Assembly (NCBI RefSeq): GCF_030064895.1
Contig: NZ_JASJEB010000037.1
Location: 1-32,775, forward strand
Direction: 5' to 3'
DNA length: 32,775 bases
Source of the DNA: Crocosphaera sp.
GTDB lineage: Bacteria; Cyanobacteriota; Cyanobacteriia; Cyanobacteriales; Microcystaceae
Below are positions 8,108-21,375 of the stretch, one piece after another. The notes under the pieces were generated by a model. It was not told the DNA's origin, ran no database searches, and was given only the letters and a program-made list of their open reading frames with translations. How positions within the stretch are numbered: position 1 is the first letter of the stretch; every line of letters begins with the position of its first letter. A program made the position numbers and the translations under genes.

Positions 8108-8497
8108 ATGGCTAATAGTCGTCGGGTTTCTCGCGTTTCCTCGTTAATTAAACGCGAAATATCTCAAATGCTTCTATTTGATATCAAAGATGACCGTGTA
8201 GGTTCAGGAATGGTTAGCGTCACCGATGTCTATCTCTCCGGGGATCTACAACACGCTAAAATTTTTGTTAGCATCTACGGCACAGAAGAGGCGAAAATTG
8301 AAACTATGGAGGGGTTAAAATCTTCAGAAGGATATGTGAGAAAAGAATTAGCACATCGTATCCGTTTAAGACGCGCCCCAGAAGTGACATTTTTTGAGGA
8401 TCGTGGTATTGAAAGAGGTAATAAAATGCTAAATCTTCTTGACGAAATTCGAGAAACGATCCCTCCAGAAGATGAGTCTTATAATACAGAAGATTAG
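8108..8497 (+). CDS. rbfA: Ribosome-binding factor A
   Basis: A KH-fold protein needed for late 30S maturation and 16S rRNA 5'-end processing, important in the cold. The frame is open from 8030, but the family begins at [27 protein letters not shown] lies just before ATG 8108, so I use that start, giving 129 residues. Family motifs include [20 protein letters not shown] and the C-terminal [19 protein letters not shown]. The acidic tail is short. The GH3 hydrolase begins 17 bp downstream, so the two are likely cotranscribed. Confidence 0.95.
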   Translation: MANSRRVSRVSSLIKREISQMLLFDIKDDRVGSGMVSVTDVYLSGDLQHAKIFVSIYGTEEAKIETMEGLKSSEGYVRKELAHRIRLRRAPEVTFFEDRGIERGNKMLNLLDEIRETIPPEDESYNTED

Positions 8498-8514
8498 CAA
8501 AATAATGAATCTCT

Positions 8515-10134
8515 GTGACTAATTTATTACCTGATTGGACTCAATTTAGCTTAAAAGAAAAGATCGGACAAATGATCGTGGTTCGTACTTCTGGTTATTT
8601 GTTTGATCATCAAATTCGTTACCCCATCTGGGAAGCTTCTAACCGTCAATTATCCCATTGGTTAGAAACTTTAAATCTAGGTGGGGTGATTTTATTGGGG
8701 GGAAGTGCAGCAGAATTATTATTAAAAACTCAACAGTTACAAAAATGGTCGAAAACTCCTCTTTTTATTGCAGCAGATATAGAGGAAGGTGTGGGACAAA
8801 GGTTTAGCGGTGCGACTAATTTTCCGCCTCCTATGGCCTTAGGAGAAATTGCTAAATCTGATTTACCATTAGCGGTAAAATATGCTTATCAAATGGGAGA
8901 AGTTACGGCAAAAGAAGCCTTAGCAATGGGTATTAATTGGATATTAAGTCCTCTGGTTGATGTTAATAATAACCCTGATAATCCTGTTATTAATATTCGT
9001 TCTTTTGGTGATAGTCCACAAATCGTTAGTGAGTTAGGTAAAGCCTTTATTGAAGGTGCAAAAAATTATCCGACTTTAACCACAGCAAAACATTTTCCTG
9101 GCCATGGTGATACTAGCAGTGATTCTCATCTAGATTTACCTATAATTAATCATGATAATGAACGATTGGAAGGCTTAGAATTAGTACCATTTCAAGCAGC
9201 AATTAACGCAAATGTTGATAGTGTGATGACTGCACATTTATTAATTAATGCCTGGGATAAAAAGAATCCTGCTACTTTATCTAAAGCTATTTTAACAGGA
9301 AAGTTACGAGAAAAGTTAGGTTTTAATGGGTTAATTGTTACCGATGCTTTGATTATGGGAGGTGTTACAAAATTTGCTGATTCTGAAGAAATTTCAGTAA
9401 AGGGAGTGGAAGCAGGTGCGGATATTTTATTGATGCCAGATGATCCGGAAATAGCTATTAGTTCTGTTTATAATGCTGTAAAAACAGGTAGATTAACTGT
9501 TGAAAGAATAGATGAATCTCTAAATAGAATTTGGGAAGCAAAACAAACAATATTTAATTCTCAAAATAAGAATATATCAATTTATCAATTATCTCAAAAA
9601 TCAGATAGGGAAACAGTTAAAAATATTCTCAGAGATTCGCTAAAAACCAGTAATAATTTACCTTTGAAAGTAACAGACAATACAGCAAAACGAAATTTAA
9701 TTGTTGTTGATGACATTTTAAATGCAGACTTTTTAGATCGACAAATGCCGGCTTTTACCATTCCTAATTTATTAGGTTATAACTTACAGTTAGTTGATCA
9801 AAAGACCTTTAGCAATATATTAGAAGAGGAGCAAGAAACTCTATTACAAATTTTCATCAGAGGTAATCCTTTTCGGGGTAATTCAGGATTTAATGAAACT
9901 GTCAAAAAATACTATCATAAATTACTTAATAAGTCAATAGTTAAAGGTTTAATTATTTATGGGAGTCCTTATATTTTGGACTGGTTTACGACAGAAATAA
10001 ATTTAGAAATTCCTTGGGTATTTTCCTACGGACAAATGGCAGAAAGTCAGGCGATCGCTTGTCAAACTTTATTTAATTTATCAACAGCAGAATTAAGAAA
10101 AATGTCTAAAAATTTAGGAGATGTTTTTATTTAA
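8515..10134 (+). CDS. GH3 beta-N-acetylhexosaminidase (NagZ-like)
   Basis: Glycoside hydrolase family 3 enzyme that probably removes N-acetylglucosamine from peptidoglycan fragments during recycling. Residues about 15-340 form the barrel. AKHFPGHGD (K192, H193) is followed by TSSDSH, giving the D203-H205 dyad that marks the NagZ branch and separates it from beta-glucosidases. The nucleophile is D277 in GLIVTDALIMGG. A second domain of about 170 residues follows, weakly conserved, as in larger NagZ proteins. It starts with GTG at 8515, since the nearby ATG 8505 runs into a stop after a few codons. It lies 17 bp after rbfA. No signal peptide is evident, suggesting a cytoplasmic location. Confidence 0.88.
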   Translation: MTNLLPDWTQFSLKEKIGQMIVVRTSGYLFDHQIRYPIWEASNRQLSHWLETLNLGGVILLGGSAAELLLKTQQLQKWSKTPLFIAADIEEGVGQRFSGATNFPPPMALGEIAKSDLPLAVKYAYQMGEVTAKEALAMGINWILSPLVDVNNNPDNPVINIRSFGDSPQIVSELGKAFIEGAKNYPTLTTAKHFPGHGDTSSDSHLDLPIINHDNERLEGLELVPFQAAINANVDSVMTAHLLINAWDKKNPATLSKAILTGKLREKLGFNGLIVTDALIMGGVTKFADSEEISVKGVEAGADILLMPDDPEIAISSVYNAVKTGRLTVERIDESLNRIWEAKQTIFNSQNKNISIYQLSQKSDRETVKNILRDSLKTSNNLPLKVTDNTAKRNLIVVDDILNADFLDRQMPAFTIPNLLGYNLQLVDQKTFSNILEEEQETLLQIFIRGNPFRGNSGFNETVKKYYHKLLNKSIVKGLIIYGSPYILDWFTTEINLEIPWVFSYGQMAESQAIACQTLFNLSTAELRKMSKNLGDVFI

Positions 10135-10158
10135 AAGGATTAATCTTATTATTCGCAG

Positions 10159-10298
10159 GGTGGGTTAGACGTTTAAAATTTAGGTGATAGAAAGAAAATT
10201 AAAAATCAGCCGTAACCTACCATTTGTTTATTTAATAAATTGGTGGGCAATGTTTATCATAGTCTCTAGAAAAAGATTTTGGGTTAGCATTGTCCACC
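10159..10298. repeat. Paired inverted repeats between GH3 and NACHT genes
   Basis: Two adjacent inverted repeats. GGTGGGTTAGACG (10159-10171) pairs with CGTAACCTACC (10211-10221). GGTGGGCAATG (10242-10252) pairs with CATTGTCCACC (10288-10298), with one G-T wobble. The GGTGGGTTA type is common between cyanobacterial genes. No T-run follows, so this is a repeat rather than a standard terminator. Confidence 0.55.
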
Positions 10299-10359
10299 TT
10301 ACAGATGATCAAGTTATAATTAATGGAACACCACTATTATTATTCAGGATGGGAACAAT

Positions 10360-13300
10360 ATGATAGATTGGTTGGCTATTTGGGGTGTACAGCAACTATC
10401 GGGTTTTGCCTTTAGAAGTGTTTTAGAAACAGTAGGAAAACAATTAACTGAGTTAGTAGAAAAAGAGGGCGAAGGTTTTATTAAAGATGTTTTAAAAGAC
10501 TTTTTTAAAGATTCCTTGAAAGACTCTTTAACATCGGGTTTAAGTCGCTTCAAAAAAGATGCTTTAAGCGAAGCAATGGGGAAAGCTTATGGACAGTTTC
10601 TTTATTTAATCCAACAAGAGTTAGAAGCAGAAGGAGATGAAAATCAGGAAGTTGAAAGTTATACTAACTCTTTAACTAAATTTATTCAAAATAAAGATAT
10701 CAAACAATGGTTAGGTAAAGCATTTGATCCAAATTGTGAAAAATTAGATTCAAGTTTATTACAAACCAATTGGGATAATTTAGAATTAGAACCACTTCCT
10801 GAAGATTTTGATTGGAAAAGAATCAGTAAACTTTATTTAAAACGGGTTAATGATATTGTTGGAGAATCTCAAGAATTAAAAGATTTATTTAGTGCAAAAA
10901 AATTACAAGAAATTGCAACCAATACCCAAAATATTAGTGGAATTATACCTGATTATGACTTGGAACGCTATCGAGAAAGTTTACAAGAAACCTATGGATA
11001 TTTAAAACTAAGTAAACTTGATGTAACTTATCGCAGTAAAGCTTATCAAGTTAATTTAGGCAAGATTTTTATACCTCAAACTGTTAAGGAAGCATTACCA
11101 CCCTCTCGCTATGATTTACCAAAAGAAGTATTAGAAAAATTACAGCAAGAGGAAGCAATAGAAGACAATTTTTTTGAAAGTAATTTTGACCAATACCAGC
11201 AATTTTTTCTCGGCAAACCATCTCAATCTGTTTTAGATATTGTTAAAGATGATAAATATCATTACACTGTTTTTTTGGGTGATCCAGGTTCAGGAAAATC
11301 CACTTTATTACAATATTTAGCATTAGATTGGGCAGACAATCCTACGGAAAAAATACCCTTATTAATTGAACTGAGAGACTATGCAAAGGATGAAAATGAT
11401 CCCCAGGATTTTTTAGATTATTTTCATCAAGGAAAACGGAAAATTTGTGAATTAAATAAACAGCAACTTCACGAACAATTAAACACAGGTAAAGCTGTGG
11501 TGATGTTCGATGGATTAGATGAAATTTTTAGCAAGGATATTTATGGAAGAGTTATTAAAGAAATACACGCTTTTAGTAATAAATATCCCCAGGTTTATAT
11601 TATTATTACTTCTCGTATTGTTGGTTATAACCCAGATGAGTTAAGTAATGCAGAATTCACCCATTTTACATTAGAAGAGTTTAATAATAGCCAAATACGA
11701 GAATTTATCAAACGATGGCATAAATTAGCATTACCAGAGGAATCATCTCAGGATCGTTATGATACCCAAAAACGTCTACAAACTGCGGTAAAAGAGTCTC
11801 CTGCTATTCGACAATTAGCCGGAAACCCCCTACTATTAACCATGATGGCTATTCTTAATCGTTATCAGGAATTACCTCGCAGACGTATCGATCTTTATAA
11901 GCAGTCAACTGACGTTTTATTGCATCAATGGGAGATAGAATATAAGAAAATAGAATTAACTCTAGATGATGTTGATTTGCGGGCAAAACAAGGGATGTTA
12001 CGGGATATTGCCTATCAAATGCAAGGAAGTGATAAGGGGTTAAAAGGAAATATTATTCATCGAGATCATTTAGAAGAGGCGATCGCAGATTATTATTATA
12101 CTCGTTTAAGAGGGACAAAAGCGCGAACTATAGCAGGAAAAATTATTGATCAATTACGAAAACGAGACTTTATTTTATGTTATTTAGGTAAAGATTATTA
12201 TGGATTTGTACATCGAACTTTTTTAGAGTATTTTTGTGCAATGGCTTTTATTGATAGGTTTAATAAACGAGGAAAAGAGGGAGGTTTAAGTATTGATGAG
12301 TTAAAAAAAGATGTATTCGGGAAGCATTGGCAGGATAAAAGTTGGCATGAGGTGTTAAGATTAATAGCAGGTAATTTGAATGAATTTGTTGGGGATATTA
12401 TTAATTATTTAGTTGATCTTTATGAACAGAGTAAAGAAGTAGATGTTTTAATTTTGGCAGCAGAATGTTTAGATGAGGTTGATAGTAAAGTTGATTTAGA
12501 TTATGTTAAAAATAGAATTTTAGACAGTTTAAAAGCAGCTTTAGAAAATGAGAAAGACGTTATAAAAGCAGCTTTAGAAAATAATAAAGAAGTTATAAAA
12601 GTAGCAAAAACTATTACCAAATATTGGCAAGATGATTCTGAGGTAATGGAATGGTTAGAAGATATTGCTTTAAATCATAATAAATATCAAATTAGAAAAG
12701 CTATTGCACGAGGAATTGCAGATATTAAACTTAATGATTTAAAAAATAAGATAGTTACAGATATAGCTGATGTTTACTTCTGTCAAAACAAATATAGAAA
12801 AGCACTTAATATTTATAATAGAAAAGAGAGATACTATGCTTTTTTATATGATATGCGAATGGGATTAGTATATGACAATCTTAGGCAATTTGATCAAGCA
12901 ATCATCCATTATCAAAAATTGATTTCTAATAATAATCAAATGAATGATTATTATTATAATAGATTAGGCAAAATTTATAGTCAATTAGGACGTTATGAAG
13001 AAGCTGTTTATAGTTTTAATACTGCAATAGCAATATACCAAAAAAGTATGTTTATTTCTCAGCATTATCAATATTTAGGATGGACTTATCGTGATTGGGA
13101 TAAGCATGAAAAAGCAATAGAATGTTATGAAAAAATAATAGAAATTTATGCTAAAAACCAGTTAGATTCATATGATTACAACATACTAGGTATGACTTAT
13201 CAAGATTTACAAAGAGATAAAGAAGCTATTTCCGCTTTTAATAATGCAATTAAGCTCAACGATAGAAATTCAAATGCTTATCATAACTTAGGTTATTATT

Positions 13301-13797
13301 ACCATTGTCAAAAAGAATGGAATAAAGCAATCGATAACTTAAATATTGCGATTGAACTTAATCCTTTTTCTTCAAAAAGTTATCATAATTTAGGTTTAGT
13401 TTATTTATTACAAGATAATTTAGATGAAGCAAAAATATTATTAACAAAAGCGGTTGAAGTTAATTCTTATGATGGAAACGCATTTTTAAGATTAGGAATT
13501 TTACAAGCATTAGAAGGAAATATAGACCAAGCTAAAATAAGTTGGCAAAATGGATTAAAATGGTATGGAGAATATGCACAATATGAAAGACTTTTCCGTA
13601 CAATTTATATGATAGCCCTTGGAGAAATTGAACAAGGGTTAAGCACATTACAAACAATTTTAAGCGAAGAAAAGCCACCTATTGGTTTATTAAATCGAGT
13701 TTTAGAAACTGCTTATCTTCTGAAAAGATGTCCTCAACTTGAAGGAATTAATGAGGCTATTATTATGATTGAGAATAATATCAATTATCAACTATAA
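10360..13797 (+). CDS. NACHT NTPase with TPR repeats (STAND family)
   Basis: A 1145-residue STAND NTPase of the NLR-like type. Residues 1-280 are a charged helical N-terminal region of unknown function, with an amphipathic run at about 38-80 (KDVLKDFFKDSLKDSLTS). The NACHT domain carries Walker A GDPGSGKST (307-315), Walker B VMFDGLDEI (381-389) with the acidic pair expected of NACHT, then sensor IIITSRIVGY and the GNPLLLTMM helical motif. Helical HEAT-like repeats follow, with an exact 11-residue duplication at 725-746, then about seven TPRs from 800 to 1070. Bacterial NACHT proteins are known antiphage sensors, and the TPR would be the ligand-sensing end. Function here is inferred. The stop overlaps the convergent hicA stop by 6 bp. 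AGGA lies 10 nt before the ATG. Confidence 0.88.
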   Translation: MIDWLAIWGVQQLSGFAFRSVLETVGKQLTELVEKEGEGFIKDVLKDFFKDSLKDSLTSGLSRFKKDALSEAMGKAYGQFLYLIQQELEAEGDENQEVESYTNSLTKFIQNKDIKQWLGKAFDPNCEKLDSSLLQTNWDNLELEPLPEDFDWKRISKLYLKRVNDIVGESQELKDLFSAKKLQEIATNTQNISGIIPDYDLERYRESLQETYGYLKLSKLDVTYRSKAYQVNLGKIFIPQTVKEALPPSRYDLPKEVLEKLQQEEAIEDNFFESNFDQYQQFFLGKPSQSVLDIVKDDKYHYTVFLGDPGSGKSTLLQYLALDWADNPTEKIPLLIELRDYAKDENDPQDFLDYFHQGKRKICELNKQQLHEQLNTGKAVVMFDGLDEIFSKDIYGRVIKEIHAFSNKYPQVYIIITSRIVGYNPDELSNAEFTHFTLEEFNNSQIREFIKRWHKLALPEESSQDRYDTQKRLQTAVKESPAIRQLAGNPLLLTMMAILNRYQELPRRRIDLYKQSTDVLLHQWEIEYKKIELTLDDVDLRAKQGMLRDIAYQMQGSDKGLKGNIIHRDHLEEAIADYYYTRLRGTKARTIAGKIIDQLRKRDFILCYLGKDYYGFVHRTFLEYFCAMAFIDRFNKRGKEGGLSIDELKKDVFGKHWQDKSWHEVLRLIAGNLNEFVGDIINYLVDLYEQSKEVDVLILAAECLDEVDSKVDLDYVKNRILDSLKAALENEKDVIKAALENNKEVIKVAKTITKYWQDDSEVMEWLEDIALNHNKYQIRKAIARGIADIKLNDLKNKIVTDIADVYFCQNKYRKALNIYNRKERYYAFLYDMRMGLVYDNLRQFDQAIIHYQKLISNNNQMNDYYYNRLGKIYSQLGRYEEAVYSFNTAIAIYQKSMFISQHYQYLGWTYRDWDKHEKAIECYEKIIEIYAKNQLDSYDYNILGMTYQDLQRDKEAISAFNNAIKLNDRNSNAYHNLGYYYHCQKEWNKAIDNLNIAIELNPFSSKSYHNLGLVYLLQDNLDEAKILLTKAVEVNSYDGNAFLRLGILQALEGNIDQAKISWQNGLKWYGEYAQYERLFRTIYMIALGEIEQGLSTLQTILSEEKPPIGLLNRVLETAYLLKRCPQLEGINEAIIMIENNINYQL

Positions 13798-14013
13798 ATT
13801 CTCAAATTCATCAACAGTTAACCCAGCTTGTCTTAAAATACTGCTAATTGTACCAATTGTAACCTCTTTATAACGTGGAACAATGGTTGTTCGCTTTCCT
13901 TCTATGGTATCTTTAGCAAATTTAACATGACTTCCTTTTTGACTAACAATTTGAAATCCAGCGGCCTCTAACTTGCGTTTAATTTGACGATAAGATAAAG
14001 GCTTAAGCGGCAT
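13792..14013 (-). CDS. hicA: HicA-type mRNA interferase toxin
   Basis: HicA toxins have a double-stranded-RNA-binding fold and cleave mRNA until bound by HicB. The 73-residue protein has the typical PLSYRQIKRKLEAAGF start, then QKGSHVKF with the catalytic histidine H29, and a C-terminal TIGTISSILRQAGLTVDEF, all as in the YcfA/HicA family. It lies downstream of hicB with an 11-nt overlap, which suggests translational coupling. Its 3' end overlaps the convergent NACHT gene by 6 bp (13792-13797). Confidence 0.93.
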   Translation of the reverse strand: MPLKPLSYRQIKRKLEAAGFQIVSQKGSHVKFAKDTIEGKRTTIVPRYKEVTIGTISSILRQAGLTVDEFENL

Positions 14014-14209
14014 TAATTTCTACCTCTATTTTCTGTAATTCAGGAATAACTGTTGCACAAGGTGGTTCAAAATGCAACTCTAATGCTTCTTGAAGATTAG
14101 TTAATGCTTCGGTTTCTGTTTTTCCTTGACTAGCAATATCAATATCTAAACATTGAGCAACAAACCAATCACCTTCTGAAAAAATTCTTGCTGTAAAAGA
14201 CTGTTTCAT
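14003..14209 (-). CDS. hicB: HicB-type antitoxin, short form
   Basis: The partner antitoxin of HicA, expected to mask its active site. The 68 residues hold only the partial RNase H-like HicB domain: FTARIFSEGDWFVAQCLDIDIASQGKTETEALTNLQEALEL. There is no C-terminal helix-turn-helix or ribbon-helix-helix DNA-binding domain, so classical autorepression by this protein is doubtful. Antitoxin first, toxin second, with an 11-nt overlap is the common cyanobacterial order. Short HicBs like this are frequent in cyanobacteria. Confidence 0.92.
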   Translation of the reverse strand: MKQSFTARIFSEGDWFVAQCLDIDIASQGKTETEALTNLQEALELHFEPPCATVIPELQKIEVEINAA

Positions 14210-14232
14210 CTCATTGACAATAAATACCCTAA

Positions 14233-14246
14233 ATGTAATATAACAT
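14233..14246 (-). promoter_or_regulatory. Possible hicBA promoter/operator palindrome
   Basis: ATGTAATATAACAT is a near-palindrome 24 bp upstream of the hicB start. On the minus strand it includes TATATT, which could be a -10 element. There is no clear -35. This is a weak prediction from position and symmetry only. Confidence 0.25.
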
Positions 14247-14267
14247 AATTTAGCAAAAATAATTAAA

Positions 14268-14295
14268 GTAGAGACATTTTAGTAAATGCCTCTAC
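14268..14295 (-). terminator. Hairpin downstream of hsp20
   Basis: GTAGAGACATTT (14268-14279) pairs with AAATGCCTCTAC (14284-14295) apart from one mismatch, with a 4-nt loop. On the minus strand it lies 37 bp after the hsp20 stop and is followed by TTTAATTATTTTT, fitting a terminator. The GTAGAGAC...GTCTCTAC type is also a widespread cyanobacterial repeat. Confidence 0.55.
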
Positions 14296-14332
14296 ACAAT
14301 TTCATAGAATTAGTATCATCCACCGAACAAAA

Positions 14333-14776
14333 TTAAGCAAGGGAAACTTTTACTACTTTGTGCTTTTCTTCTTCAGCTTTGGGTAACGTTAAGTTAAGAA
14401 TTCCCTCTTTGTATTCTGCGCTAATTTTAGTATTATCAATGAGAGCAGGTAATCCAATAGAACGAGAAAACTTACCATAACGGAATTCGCTGCGAGTAAC
14501 ACCGTTTTCCTCGGATTTAGTTTCTTCTTTCCGTTCCCCAGTGATATAGATAGCTTCTTTTGTAGCTTGAATATCCACATCTTCGGGTTTAACTCCAGGA
14601 AGTTCTAACTTGAGCATTACTGCGTCATCTGTCTCGGAAAGTTCGGCAGAAGGAGCAAAAATTGCTTCTTTCAAATTCCGTTCTGAATTCGTTAATACAC
14701 CTTCATCAAACAGTTGATTAATTTGACGTTGTAAAGCGTTCATTTCTGACCAAGGGTTATAACGTAAAAGTGCCAT
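14333..14776 (-). CDS. hspA: Small heat shock protein Hsp20 (alpha-crystallin family)
   Basis: An ATP-independent chaperone that holds unfolding proteins; in cyanobacteria HspA also stabilises thylakoid membranes and phycobilisomes under heat. The 147 residues start MALLRYNPWSEMNALQRQIN, the cyanobacterial HspA beginning. The alpha-crystallin domain runs from about residue 42 (APSAELSETDDAVMLKLELPGV) to the conserved AEYKEGILNLTLPKAEE, which holds the GxLxLxLPK-type motif. The frame is open upstream to a TTG, but GGAG lies 9 nt before ATG 14776, so that start is used. I see no CIRCE element upstream. It is a single gene. Confidence 0.95.
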   Translation of the reverse strand: MALLRYNPWSEMNALQRQINQLFDEGVLTNSERNLKEAIFAPSAELSETDDAVMLKLELPGVKPEDVDIQATKEAIYITGERKEETKSEENGVTRSEFRYGKFSRSIGLPALIDNTKISAEYKEGILNLTLPKAEEEKHKVVKVSLA

Positions 14777-15060
14777 AATTGTCATCTCCAAATGGTGCTT
14801 ATTGCTTGTTTTTTCCTTTCTTGTCTTTATCTTAACCCAAGAAAATTATCATAGAATACGGTTTATTCGACCCAGAAGGGTGTAGTTTACCCTATAACAA
14901 TTAAGCCCATGCTTCCCGTCTCCTAACCAATAAGTAGCAGCTTAATATTATGGACATAGTAGGGTTTAAAAACAACTTCTCATACCATTTTCATCAACTT
15001 AGACTAGAGATGTTTATCTTGTCGGGGTCAAAGGATTGCACATTGCAGAGGGTAGATTGT

Positions 15061-15294
15061 AGGCTAAGTAGATCACAAACATCTTGGTTGAGACGGCGGG
15101 GGAGCAGGGAGTAAGGAGCAGGGAGAAAAGAAATCAGATTAAAATTAAAGAATAAACCATCATGTTTCCCTAAAATCTTTATTAATCCAAATTATGATTA
15201 TTTTTGCCATAATTTGACTTATAATAATCTCCCCTGCCCCCTGCTCCCCACTCCCATGCAATCCCAAATAGGATCTTTGTGATCTACTGAGGCT
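15061..15294. repeat. MITE-like hairpin with heptamer-repeat arms
   Basis: Outer arms at 15061-15083 and 15272-15294 are inverted repeats matching at 20 of 23 positions, centred on AGTAGATCACAAA. Inside them a GGGAGCAGGGAG-type purine run (15098-15125) faces its complement, CTCCCC/CTGCCCC/CTGCTCC (15229-15255). The interior of about 100 bp is AT-rich with no gene. The rest of the gap 14777-15384 shows nothing else. No clear target duplication is seen. Confidence 0.55.
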
Positions 15295-15384
15295 GAGTCT
15301 CAAGTGGAAAGGGAGACAATTGTCCCCCTTTCATCTGGCTCCTTTGAGGGAGTCAACAAAAAGCTAGATCAGAGGACTTCCGTA

Positions 15385-19958
<4,574 letters not shown>

Positions 19959-20510
19959 ATGACTCGTTGGTTATTTTCTTCCGTAGTCTTAGGTTTGTTG
20001 TCGCCTTTAATGATGACTAATAGTTTAACTGTAAGTGCCGAAACCCAACCAATAGCTTATAACATGGCACAACCTTGTAATGACTGTTTACATTTAGTGC
20101 CATCTGGCACGACCAATCAACAAAAAAATCCCATTTATTTCCTCAGAGTGTATCATCAAGGCCAGCTTTTATATAGCTTTGAAACCGTTGCCGGTCGTCA
20201 TTTTACCCAAAATAGAAACCGTCATCAAGCAGGGACAGAAGCACCATTACCCGATGGAAATTATCGAATTAGTTCCCATAGTGTACCCGGAACCTTGGCA
20301 GAAGTAGGGGGACGTTTTTTGCCGGTTTATCCTCAATTTTCTACTGGTAGAAGTGCTTTGGGCATTCATTTTGATCCAAGCTATAATAAAGGTAATGGAG
20401 AGGATGGGACTGCCGGTTGTATTGGTTTGAGTTCTCGTCAACATTTTGCCACATTATTAAATTTTGTTGAGACTCATAAACCACAATTATTAATTGTTGA
20501 TATTCAATAG
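19959..20510 (+). CDS. L,D-transpeptidase (YkuD domain), copy 1
   Basis: Periplasmic cysteine transpeptidase that forms 3-3 peptidoglycan cross-links or attaches proteins to the wall. The 183 residues begin with a signal peptide (MTRWLFSSVVLGLLSPLMMT...SAE). The YkuD signature is visible: H137 in ALGIHFDPS and the catalytic C154 in NGEDGTAGCIGLSS. The frame opens at TTG 19950, but AAGGA at 19944-19948 fits ATG 19959. The next gene is a paralogue; the stretches QNRNRHQ-GTEAPLPDG and EVGGRFLP are shared. It is the first gene of a likely three-gene unit. Confidence 0.88.
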   Translation: MTRWLFSSVVLGLLSPLMMTNSLTVSAETQPIAYNMAQPCNDCLHLVPSGTTNQQKNPIYFLRVYHQGQLLYSFETVAGRHFTQNRNRHQAGTEAPLPDGNYRISSHSVPGTLAEVGGRFLPVYPQFSTGRSALGIHFDPSYNKGNGEDGTAGCIGLSSRQHFATLLNFVETHKPQLLIVDIQ

Positions 20511-20550
20511 ATTTAGTTTTTCTCCCCTTGATAGAAATGGGTGTTTTATT

Positions 20551-21327
20551 ATGAGATTTAAACTGACATTAGCCTTATTAAGTTGTGTTGTGATGTTTGC
20601 CTATGTTTCTTATGGTCAACAAAAACAAGAGCAATCTTTGGAAACCATTGAAGAACAAAATACTGTTGGTTTAAATAGCCAAGAAATCAATAGAGAATTG
20701 CCGACGACGGTTAACCCAGAACAATCCCTAAAAACCCCAATTCCTATTAACCCTTCGGGTTACGAGAAAAACCAACCTAGCTATCAAGAAAACTTGGAGT
20801 TTGGCTACAAAGAACCGAATTTACCCGAACCATCAGATAACGATTATTCACAAACCCCTGTTGAACCCTACGAAAATGCACAGGTTACTCAAGGTACTTA
20901 TATGACCTTGACCCCTACTAATACCAGTAATACAGTGGGAAATCCTCTTTATGAATTACGACTGTATGCCAATGGCCGTCTCATGAAAACCTATCGAACC
21001 GTTACAGGACGCGCTGACAGTCAAAACAGAAATCGCCACCAATCTGGTACAGAAGCACCCCTACCAGACGGTCAATATCAGGTAGCGAGTGCAGTGGTGG
21101 CCGGAACTCATCCTGAAGTTGGGGGAAGGTTTCTCCCCATTGAACCCCTATTTGCCACCGGAAGGTACGCTTTAGGGATTCATTATGACCCGTCTTTCCA
21201 AAAAACTAACGGGGAAGATGGAACTCAAGGATGTATTGCCCTAACCAATAAACGTGACCTTGACCAAGTGTTGCAATACGTTCATAAGTATCAACCGCAA
21301 TACTTAGAAGTCAAGTTACAGGTTTAA
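20551..21327 (+). CDS. L,D-transpeptidase (YkuD domain), copy 2
   Basis: Paralogue of the gene just upstream, from which it is separated by 40 bp. The 258 residues consist of a signal peptide or membrane anchor (MRFKLTLALLSCVVMFAYVS), a low-complexity Pro/Glu/Asn/Gln spacer of about 90 residues (25-115) and the YkuD domain with H211 (ALGIHYDPS) and C228 (NGEDGTQGCIALTN). The spacer could let the enzyme reach across the periplasm while staying anchored. ATG 20551 is chosen because it opens directly on the signal sequence; the frame extends upstream only into the previous gene. The two copies probably arose by tandem duplication. Confidence 0.88.
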   Translation: MRFKLTLALLSCVVMFAYVSYGQQKQEQSLETIEEQNTVGLNSQEINRELPTTVNPEQSLKTPIPINPSGYEKNQPSYQENLEFGYKEPNLPEPSDNDYSQTPVEPYENAQVTQGTYMTLTPTNTSNTVGNPLYELRLYANGRLMKTYRTVTGRADSQNRNRHQSGTEAPLPDGQYQVASAVVAGTHPEVGGRFLPIEPLFATGRYALGIHYDPSFQKTNGEDGTQGCIALTNKRDLDQVLQYVHKYQPQYLEVKLQV

Positions 21328-21375
21328 TTTTTGCTCTTATTTACTTTGTTTCTCATACACACGGAGAATAAAATT

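Noticed and set aside
14777-14880. CIRCE heat-shock operator upstream of hsp20
   Set aside because: No TTAGCACTC / GAGTGCTAA pair is present.
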